Positions 49,151 to 57,440 of a stretch of DNA of 64,000 nucleotides are shown piece by piece. How positions within the stretch are numbered: the stretch's first letter is position 1; the number at the start of each line of letters is the position of its first letter. Source of the stretch: Bog-473 sp963736525. Its GTDB lineage: Bacteria > Actinomycetota > Acidimicrobiia > Acidimicrobiales > RAAP-2. The stretch lies in assembly GCA_963736525.1 (NCBI GenBank), contig CAVTPF010000001.1:184540-248539 (forward strand), given 5' to 3'. The position numbers and the translations under genes are program-made. The notes below the pieces were generated by a model, which saw only the letters and a list, made by a program, of their open reading frames with translations, did no database searches and had not been told where the DNA came from.

Positions 49151-51175
49151 GTGCTGAGGCCGGCTCAAGGAGGATCACGCCCTGCGCGGGCAGTGCGACC
49201 GAGTGTCCGTAGGTCCGTCGGGGCCGCGCTGGTCGCAGGGCTGTGTGGCGTGTTGACCCTCGGGCTCGATGGCGGCGGTGCCGGCGCGACGACCTCGACG
49301 ACCCCGCGACGGTCGGCCACGACCACCACCGTGTCGCCGAAACCCTTGACCTCCACCACGACCACCACCGTGTCGCCGAAACCCGCGACCTCCACCACGG
49401 CCCACCCGACGACCTCCGTCACCACCGGTGCGCCCACGACCTCGAGCTCGGCGTCGACCACCACCACGACGTCCCCGGTGGGTGCGCCGACGACCCCGGG
49501 CCCGACGGTCACCACGACCACCACCCCGCGACACGTCGTCAATCAGCCGAACCTGGGCGCTCTGACGCCGCACATCGAGGCCCTGAGTGGGCCGGGCGTC
49601 CAGTACCAGTCCAGCAGCGGCCTCTCCTCGAGTGAATCGAGTGCCGGTATGCCGAGTTTCCTGAGCTCGCCCGGCGGTCCGTACCTCTATGACGCCAGCG
49701 GTCGCGTCGTGCTGCTCCGTGGCACGAACGTCGTCTACAAGCACGCCCCCTATATCGCCTATCCGGATCCCGGCAAGCCGTGGAACTTCAGCGCGGCGGA
49801 CGCCTCGAGGATGCAGAGCCTCGGCTTCAACGTCGTCCGGCTCGGCATCGAGTGGCAGGCCCTCGAGCCGGGATCCGGCGGTCCGAATCAGCCCAACGTC
49901 TGCACGCCCGGGACCCCGGGGGACCCGCACGAGTTCAACAAGGCGGTGGCCATGCGCTACCTCAGCCACGTGGCCGCCACCGTCAGGCTGCTCGGCCGCT
50001 ACGGGATCTACACCCTGCTCGACATGCACCAGGACGTCTACAACACGCACTTCCGTGGCGAGGGGGCACCCAACTGGGCCGTGTGCACCAACGGGGTGCC
50101 GATCGTGCCGAGCGGCGGCCGCTGGTCGAACAACTATGCGAATCCACAGCTCCAGACGGCGATTCAGCACTTCTGGAGCAACGACGTGGTGGGCAACCTC
50201 CAGGGCAACTTCGATCTCGTGTGGGCCACTGTGGCGAACTACTTCAAGAACAACCGCTGGGTCGTCGGCTACGACCCCTTCAACGAACCCTTCTCGACGG
50301 AGACGCAGATCGCTTCGGAGTCCATCTTCACCGGCCAACTCGAGTGCTTCTACACGGGGAAGGCCCATACCGGGTTCCTGGCCAACGGGACCGATCCGTT
50401 GGTGTGCCCGTCCGACGTGCCGGACAACGGGGTGGTGCCGGCGATTCAGGCCGTCGACCACCACCACCTGATCTTCGTCGAGCCGGACATCTACTGGGTC
50501 ACGGGGGGCAACATCCCCTCCCAGCTGGGCCCGATGCCGTTCCAGCGCCTGGTCTTCAACTTCCACGTCTACTGCGGCGACCGCAGCCCCGTGACCGGCA
50601 ACCCGACCAACCTGCTGAAGTGCCTCCAGTCCGAGGAGACGGCGGCGGCCGAGCAGGACATCACCCGCCTGTCCATGAGCTCCGCCTACCAGTCGAGCGG
50701 ACCGGCCATCTTCATGAGCGAGTTCGGCGCCACCACCAGCACCTCACTGGTCGGGTTCGACGCGGAGTGGGCCGGGTTGGACCAGGTCGGCTGGGCCTAC
50801 TGGGCCTGGAAGTACTACGACGACCCGACCGGCTCGTCGGCCGAGGGCCTCGTCCAGGCCGACGGGAACTACAGCCCGATCGTGACGGTCCTGTCTCGGA
50901 CGTACCCCCAGGAAGTGGCGGGCCAGCCCAACTCGATCCTCTTCAACCCCTTCACGGGCGCCTTCAACATGGTGTACGCGCCGGGCCTCGCCGCGCACGG
51001 CGTCACGGACATCGTCATGGCGGCGTCACAGCACTATCCCGACGGGTGGTGCGCGGCGGTCAAGGGTGGCCGCATCACCTCGCCACCCGGCGCGAGCCAT
51101 CTCACCGTGCAGACCGTCGGGCACCCCGTGCAGGTGTACGTCTCGGTGACCGCGGGCGGGTGCCCGTCGAGCTGA
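49151..51175 (+). CDS. Secreted GH5 glycoside hydrolase, endoglycoceramidase-like, with Thr-rich stalk
   Basis: A 674-residue exported enzyme. A signal segment (V-G-A-A-L-V-A-G-L-C-G-V-L-T) is followed by a ~90-residue Thr/Pro/Ser stalk, likely glycosylated, and the GH5 barrel from ~175. Y-D-P-F-N-E-P near 376 carries the acid/base Glu and M-S-E-F-G-A-T near 523 the nucleophile. L-L-D-M-H-Q-D also fits. The pattern is closest to endoglycoceramidases, so sphingoglycolipid cleavage is possible, but other beta-glycosidic substrates cannot be excluded. The stalk holds a 39-bp tandem duplication at 49321-49398. Confidence 0.83.
   Translation: MLRPAQGGSRPARAVRPSVRRSVGAALVAGLCGVLTLGLDGGGAGATTSTTPRRSATTTTVSPKPLTSTTTTTVSPKPATSTTAHPTTSVTTGAPTTSSSASTTTTTSPVGAPTTPGPTVTTTTTPRHVVNQPNLGALTPHIEALSGPGVQYQSSSGLSSSESSAGMPSFLSSPGGPYLYDASGRVVLLRGTNVVYKHAPYIAYPDPGKPWNFSAADASRMQSLGFNVVRLGIEWQALEPGSGGPNQPNVCTPGTPGDPHEFNKAVAMRYLSHVAATVRLLGRYGIYTLLDMHQDVYNTHFRGEGAPNWAVCTNGVPIVPSGGRWSNNYANPQLQTAIQHFWSNDVVGNLQGNFDLVWATVANYFKNNRWVVGYDPFNEPFSTETQIASESIFTGQLECFYTGKAHTGFLANGTDPLVCPSDVPDNGVVPAIQAVDHHHLIFVEPDIYWVTGGNIPSQLGPMPFQRLVFNFHVYCGDRSPVTGNPTNLLKCLQSEETAAAEQDITRLSMSSAYQSSGPAIFMSEFGATTSTSLVGFDAEWAGLDQVGWAYWAWKYYDDPTGSSAEGLVQADGNYSPIVTVLSRTYPQEVAGQPNSILFNPFTGAFNMVYAPGLAAHGVTDIVMAASQHYPDGWCAAVKGGRITSPPGASHLTVQTVGHPVQVYVSVTAGGCPSS
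49321..49398. repeat. Two 39-bp tandem repeats inside the GH5 stalk
   Basis: Units 49321-49359 and 49360-49398 differ at two bases and encode T-T-T-V-S-P-K-P-x-T-S-T type repeats. They expand the Thr-rich stalk by 13 residues. Confidence 0.85.
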
Positions 51176-51217
51176 GCCTGCTGCGGCACCCCCCACACCC
51201 TCGCGGCTGGGGACATA

Positions 51218-52750
51218 TCAGGTCTGCGCCCGGATCTCCCTTTGGATCCGCTTCTGTTGTGCCGCCATGAGCTCGTTGGCGTGTGGCGGCACCGCGGAGA
51301 CGTGCGCGCTCGCCGGGGGGAGTGACCCGGCAGGGAGCTCTGTGCACGTCGTGTGGAACATCGCCTGTTCCGCTCCGGTGATGGAGCCCGCCGGAAGGGC
51401 CGCCGGGCTCGAGAACGGGTTCTTGGGCGTCTCCAGCGCCGGGGGGTCGGCGAAGGGCGGCTTCTCTGCTGCGAGGTCGAAGAAGTCCAACATGTTGTGC
51501 GCATTGGCGTCGCGGTAGGTCAGCGCCGGGAGATTCCACTTGGTCTCGACGAGCTTCAGGATCGACGTGTGGTCGAACGTCTGATGGGAGACGTAGTCCT
51601 TCTTCGAGCGGGCGGAGACCACGCAGCACGGCACCCGGAACCCCGTGTAGTCGTACGCACCGGGGAGATCACCCGGCCCCAGTTCGGGCGGCACGTTGTC
51701 CGGTTTCACGGCGGGCTGCGGGGGCACGTGGTCGTACCATCCTCCGTGTTCGTCGTAGACCCAGATCAACGCGGTCTTCTCCCATGCGGGCCCCTGCATC
51801 ACCGCGTTGATGACGAGAGCGGCGTACCCCTCACCGACCGTGATGTCCCCGTCCTCCTCGGAGAAGTTCGTGTAGGGATCCACCAGGCTGAAAGCCGGGA
51901 GGTTCCCCGACGCCGCGTCCGTGAAGAACTCACTCACGTGGACGGCCTTGGTCGGATTGTTCAAGAACACGGGCTCGAAGAGCGCACAGGTCGGCAGGTC
52001 CGGGTAGTAGTCCTTCCATGAGATGCCGTACTCGTTGAGCCGGTCGAAGATGGTGCCGTTGGGCGCGTCGACTTTGGAGATACCCGAGACGTCGGTTCGG
52101 ATGTCGCCGAGCGCGGTGCCCGCGATCAGGAACCGGCGATTCGGGTATGTCTGCGCCATCACCGACGAGAAGTATCGGTCACCGATGGGAAACAGGCGAG
52201 CCATCGAGTAGTAGAAGGGGAGGTCGTCGCCGTCCCAGTACCCCATGGCCGCTCCGCTGGAGCCCTTGACGAAGCCCATGTTGGTGCCGTTGTCCCACGA
52301 GACGTGCGACGCGTTCCACGTCTGCGTGATGCCCGAGTCCGTTTCGCCGCACGTGTTCGGGTTGTGGAACGAGCGGACGTAGCCACCGGAGGGATCCGGG
52401 TTGTAGTTCAGGGGTGTTCCGTCCGGTCCGAGGGTGAGCCCGTCGCCGCGGCCCAACATCCCCAGGTGGTCGTCGAAGGAGTGGTTCTCCATCATGAGCA
52501 CGACGATGTGCTCGATCTGCGGCATGGTGTCGACGCCGGCCGGACGATGCGGATACGGACGCGATCCGGGCGGGAGAATCGATCCCTTGGGCCCGAGACC
52601 TCTGGCCGTGGCGGCGGCCGCGTACGTCTCGCTACCGACGGCCGCCGCGAGACCGGTTGCCGCCAGTCCGCCGGCGACGGTGCCGGCAAGGAGCGAGCGA
52701 CGCGAGAGCCGTTGCGTCCACGGTGCGTCGGGTGTGTGGTCCGGGGTCAC
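51218..52750 (-). CDS. Tat-exported phospholipase C/phosphoesterase family protein
   Basis: A 510-residue protein. Q-R-L-S-R-R-S-L-L-A-G-T-V-A-G-G-L near residues 13-29 is a Tat signal. The alkaline-phosphatase-like core has H-I-V-V-L-M-M-E-N-H-S-F-D-D-H-L-G near 82-98 and Y-D-E-H-G-G-W-Y-D-H-V-P near 330, both diagnostic of acid phosphatase AcpA/phospholipase C proteins. It likely releases phosphate from phospholipids outside the cell. TACCGT 6 nt before the GTG suggests a leaderless mRNA. It converges on the GH5 gene. Confidence 0.9.
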   Translation of the reverse strand: MTPDHTPDAPWTQRLSRRSLLAGTVAGGLAATGLAAAVGSETYAAAATARGLGPKGSILPPGSRPYPHRPAGVDTMPQIEHIVVLMMENHSFDDHLGMLGRGDGLTLGPDGTPLNYNPDPSGGYVRSFHNPNTCGETDSGITQTWNASHVSWDNGTNMGFVKGSSGAAMGYWDGDDLPFYYSMARLFPIGDRYFSSVMAQTYPNRRFLIAGTALGDIRTDVSGISKVDAPNGTIFDRLNEYGISWKDYYPDLPTCALFEPVFLNNPTKAVHVSEFFTDAASGNLPAFSLVDPYTNFSEEDGDITVGEGYAALVINAVMQGPAWEKTALIWVYDEHGGWYDHVPPQPAVKPDNVPPELGPGDLPGAYDYTGFRVPCCVVSARSKKDYVSHQTFDHTSILKLVETKWNLPALTYRDANAHNMLDFFDLAAEKPPFADPPALETPKNPFSSPAALPAGSITGAEQAMFHTTCTELPAGSLPPASAHVSAVPPHANELMAAQQKRIQREIRAQT

Positions 52751-52886
52751 CGGCGTACGGTAACCGCGGGCTCCGTCGCGTCGTTCGTCGGGATACGGGG
52801 TGTTCCTCGTGCGTCACCGCATCGACACGGTGCGTACCCCGCACGGGGGTCGCAGCCCGAGGGTCGTTCCGGCCCTCAGCTGTGAG

Positions 52887-52959
52887 CACCCCCAACCGGA
52901 TTCGAACCGGTGCTGCCGCCGTGAAAGGGCGGTGTCCTAGGCCGCTAGACGATGGGGGC
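52887..52959 (-). tRNA. tRNA-Glu (TTC)
   Basis: The minus strand folds with acceptor GCCCCCA/TGGGGGT (terminal G-T pair), anticodon loop CTTTCAC (anticodon TTC), T loop TTCGAAT and discriminator G. The length is 73 nt without encoded CCA. Confidence 0.93.
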
Positions 52960-52991
52960 GGGGCCGCGCGGGACGCCCGGGCACACGGAGC

Positions 52992-53960
52992 CTAATGGGC
53001 GCCGACGGGGACGCCCGGCGCCGACGTGTCCCGGACGAGCGGGGCCGGCACCGTCTCCGGTGCGTGATACGTGCAGGCGAGGAAGGTCTGGGTGGACCCG
53101 ATCACCAGGGCGGTCACGCCGATCAGGTGGACCTCGACCAACAGGGCCGGCAGGTGTGTGAAGTACTGCGTGTAGCCCACGGCCGCCTGGGCCACCATCA
53201 CCGCCATCAGGATGCGTCCGGCGCGACGCACTCGTTCCGGCACGTCGCCCACGTGGACGGCCACGACGAAGCCCATGGTCACCCCGATCAGCAGAAGGGC
53301 GAGGCTCGAGTGGAGCTCGGCCATGTCGCGCAGTGCGACCGGGATCCGCTTGGCGACCTGTTGCCCTGAACTCTCGCCCGCGTGCGGGCCGGCCCCGGTG
53401 GTGGCCGTGCCCGCGGCGATCACGAGGGCGAGCAGCGCCAGGAGCCCGTAGTAGAGGCGGATGAGCGGGCGCGGCACCAGGAGGCGGGCCGAGCCCGGCG
53501 AGTAGTCGCGGGTGGAGCGGTGCACCAGCACCACCGCGTCGACCAAGAGGAGCATGGTGGCGTAGAAGTGCACCATCACCAGGTACGGGTTGAGCTTGGT
53601 GTAGACGACGATGCCGCCCAGGACGGCCTGGGCGAGCACGCCGGCCACGAGGCCGCCGCTCAGCCAGACGAGGTCGCGCCGCCGGGGCGAGCGGAACGCG
53701 GAGCCCAAGAACGACGCGGCCACCGCAACGGTGAGAACGACCGTGACCAGCCGGTTGCCGAACTCGACCCAGCCGTGGAACTGCAGGGCCGGGGTGAGGT
53801 GACCGACCGAGCACTCGGGCCAGTCGCTGCAGCCGAGGCCCGATCCGGTGAGGCGAACGGCCCCTCCGGTGACCACGATGAGCGCGGTCAGGACGAGGGC
53901 CAGGACGTTGAGGCGATGGCTCAGCCAGGGTGAAACGGTGGGGGTTCGGCGCCGCGACAC
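52992..53960 (-). CDS. ctaA: Heme A synthase (COX15/CtaA family)
   Basis: A 322-residue membrane protein with eight helices. T-G-G-A-V-R-L-T-G-S-G-L-G-C-S-D-W-P-E-C after helix 1 carries the conserved Cys pair. The His ligands are in F-H-G-W-V-E-F-G-N-R, M-V-H-F-Y-A-T, E-L-H-S-S-L-A and V-E-V-H-L-I-G. It converts heme O to heme A for cytochrome c oxidase. It is divergent from ctaB with 66 bp between starts; TACGCT 8 nt before the GTG implies a leaderless transcript. tRNA-Glu lies just downstream. Confidence 0.93.
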   Translation of the reverse strand: MSRRRTPTVSPWLSHRLNVLALVLTALIVVTGGAVRLTGSGLGCSDWPECSVGHLTPALQFHGWVEFGNRLVTVVLTVAVAASFLGSAFRSPRRRDLVWLSGGLVAGVLAQAVLGGIVVYTKLNPYLVMVHFYATMLLLVDAVVLVHRSTRDYSPGSARLLVPRPLIRLYYGLLALLALVIAAGTATTGAGPHAGESSGQQVAKRIPVALRDMAELHSSLALLLIGVTMGFVVAVHVGDVPERVRRAGRILMAVMVAQAAVGYTQYFTHLPALLVEVHLIGVTALVIGSTQTFLACTYHAPETVPAPLVRDTSAPGVPVGAH

Positions 53961-53968
53961 TCCGTCCC

Positions 53969-54018
53969 AGCGTACCGGGGCCTGCCGCCTGGTCCCGGGC
54001 GAGCCCTGGTCCTAGGCT
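53969..54018. promoter_or_regulatory. Back-to-back leaderless promoters of ctaA and ctaB
   Basis: On the minus strand TACGCT (53969-53974) is 8 nt before the ctaA start. On the plus strand TAGGCT (54013-54018) is 8 nt before the ctaB start. The two heme A genes thus share a compact divergent control region. Confidence 0.5.
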
Positions 54019-54026
54019 GGCCCGGC

Positions 54027-54962
54027 ATGTCCATTGAGGCGCCCGCCCTCCAAGGCCGGCGAGCGGGGTGGTCGTGGCAGACGGTTGGGGCCTATGTCGC
54101 CTTGACCAAGCCACGGATCATCGAGCTCCTGCTGGTCACGACGTTGCCCACCATGATCGTGGCGCAGCGCGGGCTGCCGCCGGTGTGGCTGATGGCCGCC
54201 ACCCTGGCCGGCGGTGCACTGGCGGCCGGCGGGGCCAATGCCATCAACATGGTGGTCGACCGCGACATCGACCGACTGATGAAGAGGACGAAGAACCGCC
54301 CGCTGGTGACGGGTGCCATGACCCCCACGGCGGCGCTGGTCTTCGCGCTCTGCCTCGAGGTGGCCGCGTTCGTGGAACTGTGGCTCGCCGTCAACCTGCT
54401 CTCCGCCGTCCTGGCGATCTCGGCCACCTTGTTCTACGTCTTCGTCTACACGCTGTGGCTCAAGCGCCGGTCCACGCAGAACATCGTGATCGGCGGCGCC
54501 GCCGGCGCGGTGCCGGTGCTCGTCGGGTGGGCCGCGGTCACCGACAGCCTCGCATGGGCGCCCGTCGTGCTCTTCGCCATCATCTTCATCTGGACGCCAC
54601 CGCACTTCTGGTCGTTGGCCGTTCGCTACAAGGAGGACTACGAGGCGGCCGAGGTGCCGATGCTGCCCGTGGTGGCCTCCATGAAGCGCACCACGACGGA
54701 GATCGTGTACTACACGGTGGTGTTGGTGGCGGTGACCTTCGTGTTCGGCCCGGTGGCCCACCTGGGGTGGATCTACATGATCACCGCCGCCGTGCTCGGC
54801 GCCGGCTTCCTCTACCTCGTGACGCGGCTGTGGGGCCTCGCCCAGGCCGACAAGGCAACCGGGCGCGACGCCATGCGTGTCTTCGGGTACTCCATCACGT
54901 ACCTCACGGTGCTGTTCGTGGCGATGGCGGGCGACGTACTCATCCGCAACCACATTCACTAG
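54027..54962 (+). CDS. ctaB: Protoheme IX farnesyltransferase (heme O synthase)
   Basis: A 311-residue UbiA-family prenyltransferase with about nine helices. The first Asp-rich motif is N-A-I-N-M-V-V-D-R-D-I-D-R-L-M-K-R-T, followed by R-P-L-V-T-G; the second region is W-T-P-P-H-F-W-S-L-A and K-E-D-Y-E-A-A. It makes heme O from heme B and farnesyl diphosphate, feeding CtaA. It is followed 11 bp later by a TlpA-like gene, so oxidase assembly functions are grouped. Confidence 0.94.
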   Translation: MSIEAPALQGRRAGWSWQTVGAYVALTKPRIIELLLVTTLPTMIVAQRGLPPVWLMAATLAGGALAAGGANAINMVVDRDIDRLMKRTKNRPLVTGAMTPTAALVFALCLEVAAFVELWLAVNLLSAVLAISATLFYVFVYTLWLKRRSTQNIVIGGAAGAVPVLVGWAAVTDSLAWAPVVLFAIIFIWTPPHFWSLAVRYKEDYEAAEVPMLPVVASMKRTTTEIVYYTVVLVAVTFVFGPVAHLGWIYMITAAVLGAGFLYLVTRLWGLAQADKATGRDAMRVFGYSITYLTVLFVAMAGDVLIRNHIH

Positions 54963-54973
54963 CGTCCGGCGTC

Positions 54974-55648
54974 ATGACCGGTGCAACACCCCCCGAGCGG
55001 TCGGTACCGCCTGCGCGGGCGCACGGGGACGGGCCGCAGCCCGAGCCGCAGCTGCGTCCGCCGCGCAAGAGGTTCATCGTCATCGGCCTGGGCATCGGCG
55101 TCCTCGTCGTCGTCATGATCGGCCTGTTCACGAGCTTCGGCTCGGGGACGCCCGGGACGGGGACCGCGACCGGGGGCCAGCCGACACCGGGCGACCGGGT
55201 GCCCTCGTTCAGCGCCGCCAACGTCGGGCCGGCCGGGCCGGGCCGCGTGGCCGTGCCGAGCGACGGGGGAGCGAACGGGACGCCCGCCGTGCTGCTCTTC
55301 TTCGGGAACTGGTGCGCCAGCTGCCACCAGGAGCTCCCGCCCTTGGCCGCCGCCGTGCGTCAGCAGGACGAGGCGGGTGGCGCGCTGTCGAAGATCCACG
55401 TCATCGGCGTCGACAGCGAGGACACCACGGCGGACGCCAAGTCCTTCATCAAGAGCTCGGGCGTGACGTTCCCGGTGGCCTACGACCCGAACGTGGACAT
55501 CACGGAAGGCACCTTCGACTTCCACGGCGATCCGTACACGGTCTTCGTCAAGGGCGACGGGACCATCAGCAAGGTGGTGGCCGGCGCCCAGCTCACGCCG
55601 TCGTCGTTCACAGCCGACGAGCGCGCCCTCATTCCCAGCGGAACGTGA
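54974..55648 (+). CDS. Membrane-anchored TlpA-like thioredoxin family protein
   Basis: A 224-residue protein. A basic Pro-rich N-terminus is followed by one hydrophobic helix (I-V-I-G-L-G-I-G-V-L-V-V-V-M-I-G) near 37-53. A Gly/Thr linker and a thioredoxin fold with W-C-A-S-C-H-Q-E (redox CxxC) come next. The domain faces the outside and probably reduces cytochrome c or CuA cysteines during oxidase maturation, as expected downstream of ctaB. Its end overlaps the convergent ABC permease gene by 20 bp. Confidence 0.87.
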   Translation: MTGATPPERSVPPARAHGDGPQPEPQLRPPRKRFIVIGLGIGVLVVVMIGLFTSFGSGTPGTGTATGGQPTPGDRVPSFSAANVGPAGPGRVAVPSDGGANGTPAVLLFFGNWCASCHQELPPLAAAVRQQDEAGGALSKIHVIGVDSEDTTADAKSFIKSSGVTFPVAYDPNVDITEGTFDFHGDPYTVFVKGDGTISKVVAGAQLTPSSFTADERALIPSGT

Positions 55649-56384
55649 AGGCCGCCGCCAGCGGCGCGGCCACCGCCCATACGGCCAGCACGGCCCACGA
55701 CTCGGGCGGGACGGCGGTGCCGCTGCCGAGCGTGGCATGGAGCGCGGCCGAGAGCGCCTCGGCGGGCAGGAGCTTGGCGAAGGAGGCCAGTCCGCTCGGG
55801 AGCTTGGTGATGGGGACGATCATGCCGCCCAGCAGCAGGAGAACGAGGTAGAGACCGTTCGCCGCGGCCAGGTTGACCTCGGCGCGCAGCGTTCCCGCCA
55901 TGAGTAGGCCGATGCCGGCGAAGGCGGCCGAGCCGAGGAGGACGGCGCCGATGGCGCCCGCCACCGCGACGGACGCGCTGCCTCCGGGGCTCCAGCCGAG
56001 CGCGAGCCCGACCGGGAGCAGCACGGCGGCTTGCAGCAACTCGACGGCGACGATCGTGACGATCTTGGCGCCGAGCAGGCGCGGCCGCCCGAGCGGCGTG
56101 GAGCCCAGGCGCTTGAGCACGCCGTAGCCGCGCTCGAAGCCGGTGGCGATGCCGAGGGAGACCATGGCCGTGGACATGACCGCCAGGGAGAGGATGCCGG
56201 GCACGAAGAAGTCGGCCGGCGTGACCGTCGGGGTGGACACCACCGACACCTTGGAGAAGAAGAGAAGGAACACGACGGGGATGCCCAGCGTGAGGAGGAG
56301 CGTCTCCCCGCGGCGCAGCGTCATGTAGATCTCGGCGCCGGTCTGGGCGGCCAGGGGGCGCAGTGTGCCGGCGGTCGCGTTCAT
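55629..56384 (-). CDS. ABC-2 type transporter permease
   Basis: A 251-residue membrane protein with six helices of the ABC-2/DrrB class. It opens with a short cytoplasmic N-terminus (E-I-Y-M-T-L-R-R-G-E-T-L-L-L). G-I-A-T-G-F-E-R-G-Y-G-V-L-K-R-L-G-S-T-P-L is the coupling-helix region. Its ATG overlaps the ATPase stop by 4 bp. Together they form an exporter of unknown substrate, possibly a drug or lipid. Confidence 0.88.
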   Translation of the reverse strand: MNATAGTLRPLAAQTGAEIYMTLRRGETLLLTLGIPVVFLLFFSKVSVVSTPTVTPADFFVPGILSLAVMSTAMVSLGIATGFERGYGVLKRLGSTPLGRPRLLGAKIVTIVAVELLQAAVLLPVGLALGWSPGGSASVAVAGAIGAVLLGSAAFAGIGLLMAGTLRAEVNLAAANGLYLVLLLLGGMIVPITKLPSGLASFAKLLPAEALSAALHATLGSGTAVPPESWAVLAVWAVAAPLAAAFTFRWE

Positions 56385-57415
56385 CGGGGCGGCCTCCGCT
56401 CCCGCCTCCGGTCGCGACCGGCGCGCCGCCCCCGGGGGCGCTGCCCGGCGGTCCCGCCGTCGGGTTCCGCGGTGGCCGCGGCGCCGACCGCCTCGAAGTA
56501 CACGTCCTCGAGGGTCCTCCCCGCCACCAGGTCGGTGAGGGTGGCGCCGCGTTCGGCCAGGAAGGTCGCGACGGCGGCCGTGACGGCGGGGGTCGGCCGG
56601 TCCGTGGCCCCGACCCGGTAGCGGCCGGGCGACGTCTCGCTGACCACCGCGCCCCCGCCGATCGCCGCGGCGAGGGAGGTGACGTCGAGGTCGGGCGGCG
56701 CCCCGAAGGTGAGGACGGGGTCACCGGTGCGGGCGCCGGCGCCGGCGGCGCCGGCGGTCAGCGCGTGGGGCGTCCCCTCGAGCACGACGCGGCCCGACGT
56801 CATGATCACGATGCGGTCGGCCATCTTCTCGGCCTCGCCCAGCTCGTGGGTGGTGAGCAGGACGCAGACGCCCTTGTCCTTGAGGCCGGCCACCACGCCG
56901 CGCACCGCGATGCGTCCTTCTGGGTCCACGCCGGCCGTCGGTTCGTCGAGGAAGGCCACCTCGGGCTGCCCGATGAGCGCCAGGGCCAGGGACAGGCGCT
57001 GCTGTTCGCCGCCCGAGAGGTGGCGCCACGGGGTGGCGGCCACGGCGCGCAGGCCGACGACGTCGAGCAGCTCGCCCGTCGGCAAGGGGTCCGCGTAGTA
57101 GGCGCCGAACAGGTCGAGGACCCGGCGCGGCCCGAGCATCGGGTACACGCCCCCGCGCTGGAGCATGACGCCGATGCGGCCGGTGAGGGCGGCGTGGTCG
57201 GACATCGGGTCCAGCCCGAGGACCCGCACCTCGCCGCCGACCGGGCGCCGGTAGCCCTCGAGGGTCTCGACCGTCGAGGTCTTGCCCGCACCGTTGGGTC
57301 CGAGCACGACGAGCACCTCGCCGGCCTCGGCGCTGAGGTGCAGATCGTCGACCGCGGCAGGCGTCCCGGCCGGCCCGTAGCGCACGGTGAGGCCGGAGAC
57401 CCGGACGGCTGGCAT
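56381..57415 (-). CDS. ABC transporter ATP-binding protein (DrrA-like)
   Basis: A 344-residue protein. Walker A is G-P-N-G-A-G-K-T-S-T near 38-47, the signature L-S-G-G-E-Q-Q-R near 133, Walker B V-A-F-L-D-E-P-T near 153-160, and H-loop T-T-H-E. The ~110-residue C-terminal extension matches DrrA-type exporters and ends in a very Arg-rich tail. TAGCCT 8 nt before the ATG suggests a leaderless mRNA. It is divergent from serS with only 25 bp between starts. Confidence 0.92.
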   Translation of the reverse strand: MPAVRVSGLTVRYGPAGTPAAVDDLHLSAEAGEVLVVLGPNGAGKTSTVETLEGYRRPVGGEVRVLGLDPMSDHAALTGRIGVMLQRGGVYPMLGPRRVLDLFGAYYADPLPTGELLDVVGLRAVAATPWRHLSGGEQQRLSLALALIGQPEVAFLDEPTAGVDPEGRIAVRGVVAGLKDKGVCVLLTTHELGEAEKMADRIVIMTSGRVVLEGTPHALTAGAAGAGARTGDPVLTFGAPPDLDVTSLAAAIGGGAVVSETSPGRYRVGATDRPTPAVTAAVATFLAERGATLTDLVAGRTLEDVYFEAVGAAATAEPDGGTAGQRPRGRRAGRDRRRERRPPR

Positions 57416-57423
57416 GGCGTCGC

Positions 57424-57433
57424 AGGCTACTTT
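57424..57433. promoter_or_regulatory. Overlapping divergent -10 boxes of ABC exporter and serS
   Basis: Minus-strand TAGCCT (57424-57429) and plus-strand TACTTT (57428-57433) overlap by 2 bp and lie 8 and 7 nt before their start codons. RNA polymerases could hardly occupy both at once, so expression of the two genes is likely competitive. Confidence 0.5.
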
Positions 57434-57440
57434 GGCTCGA

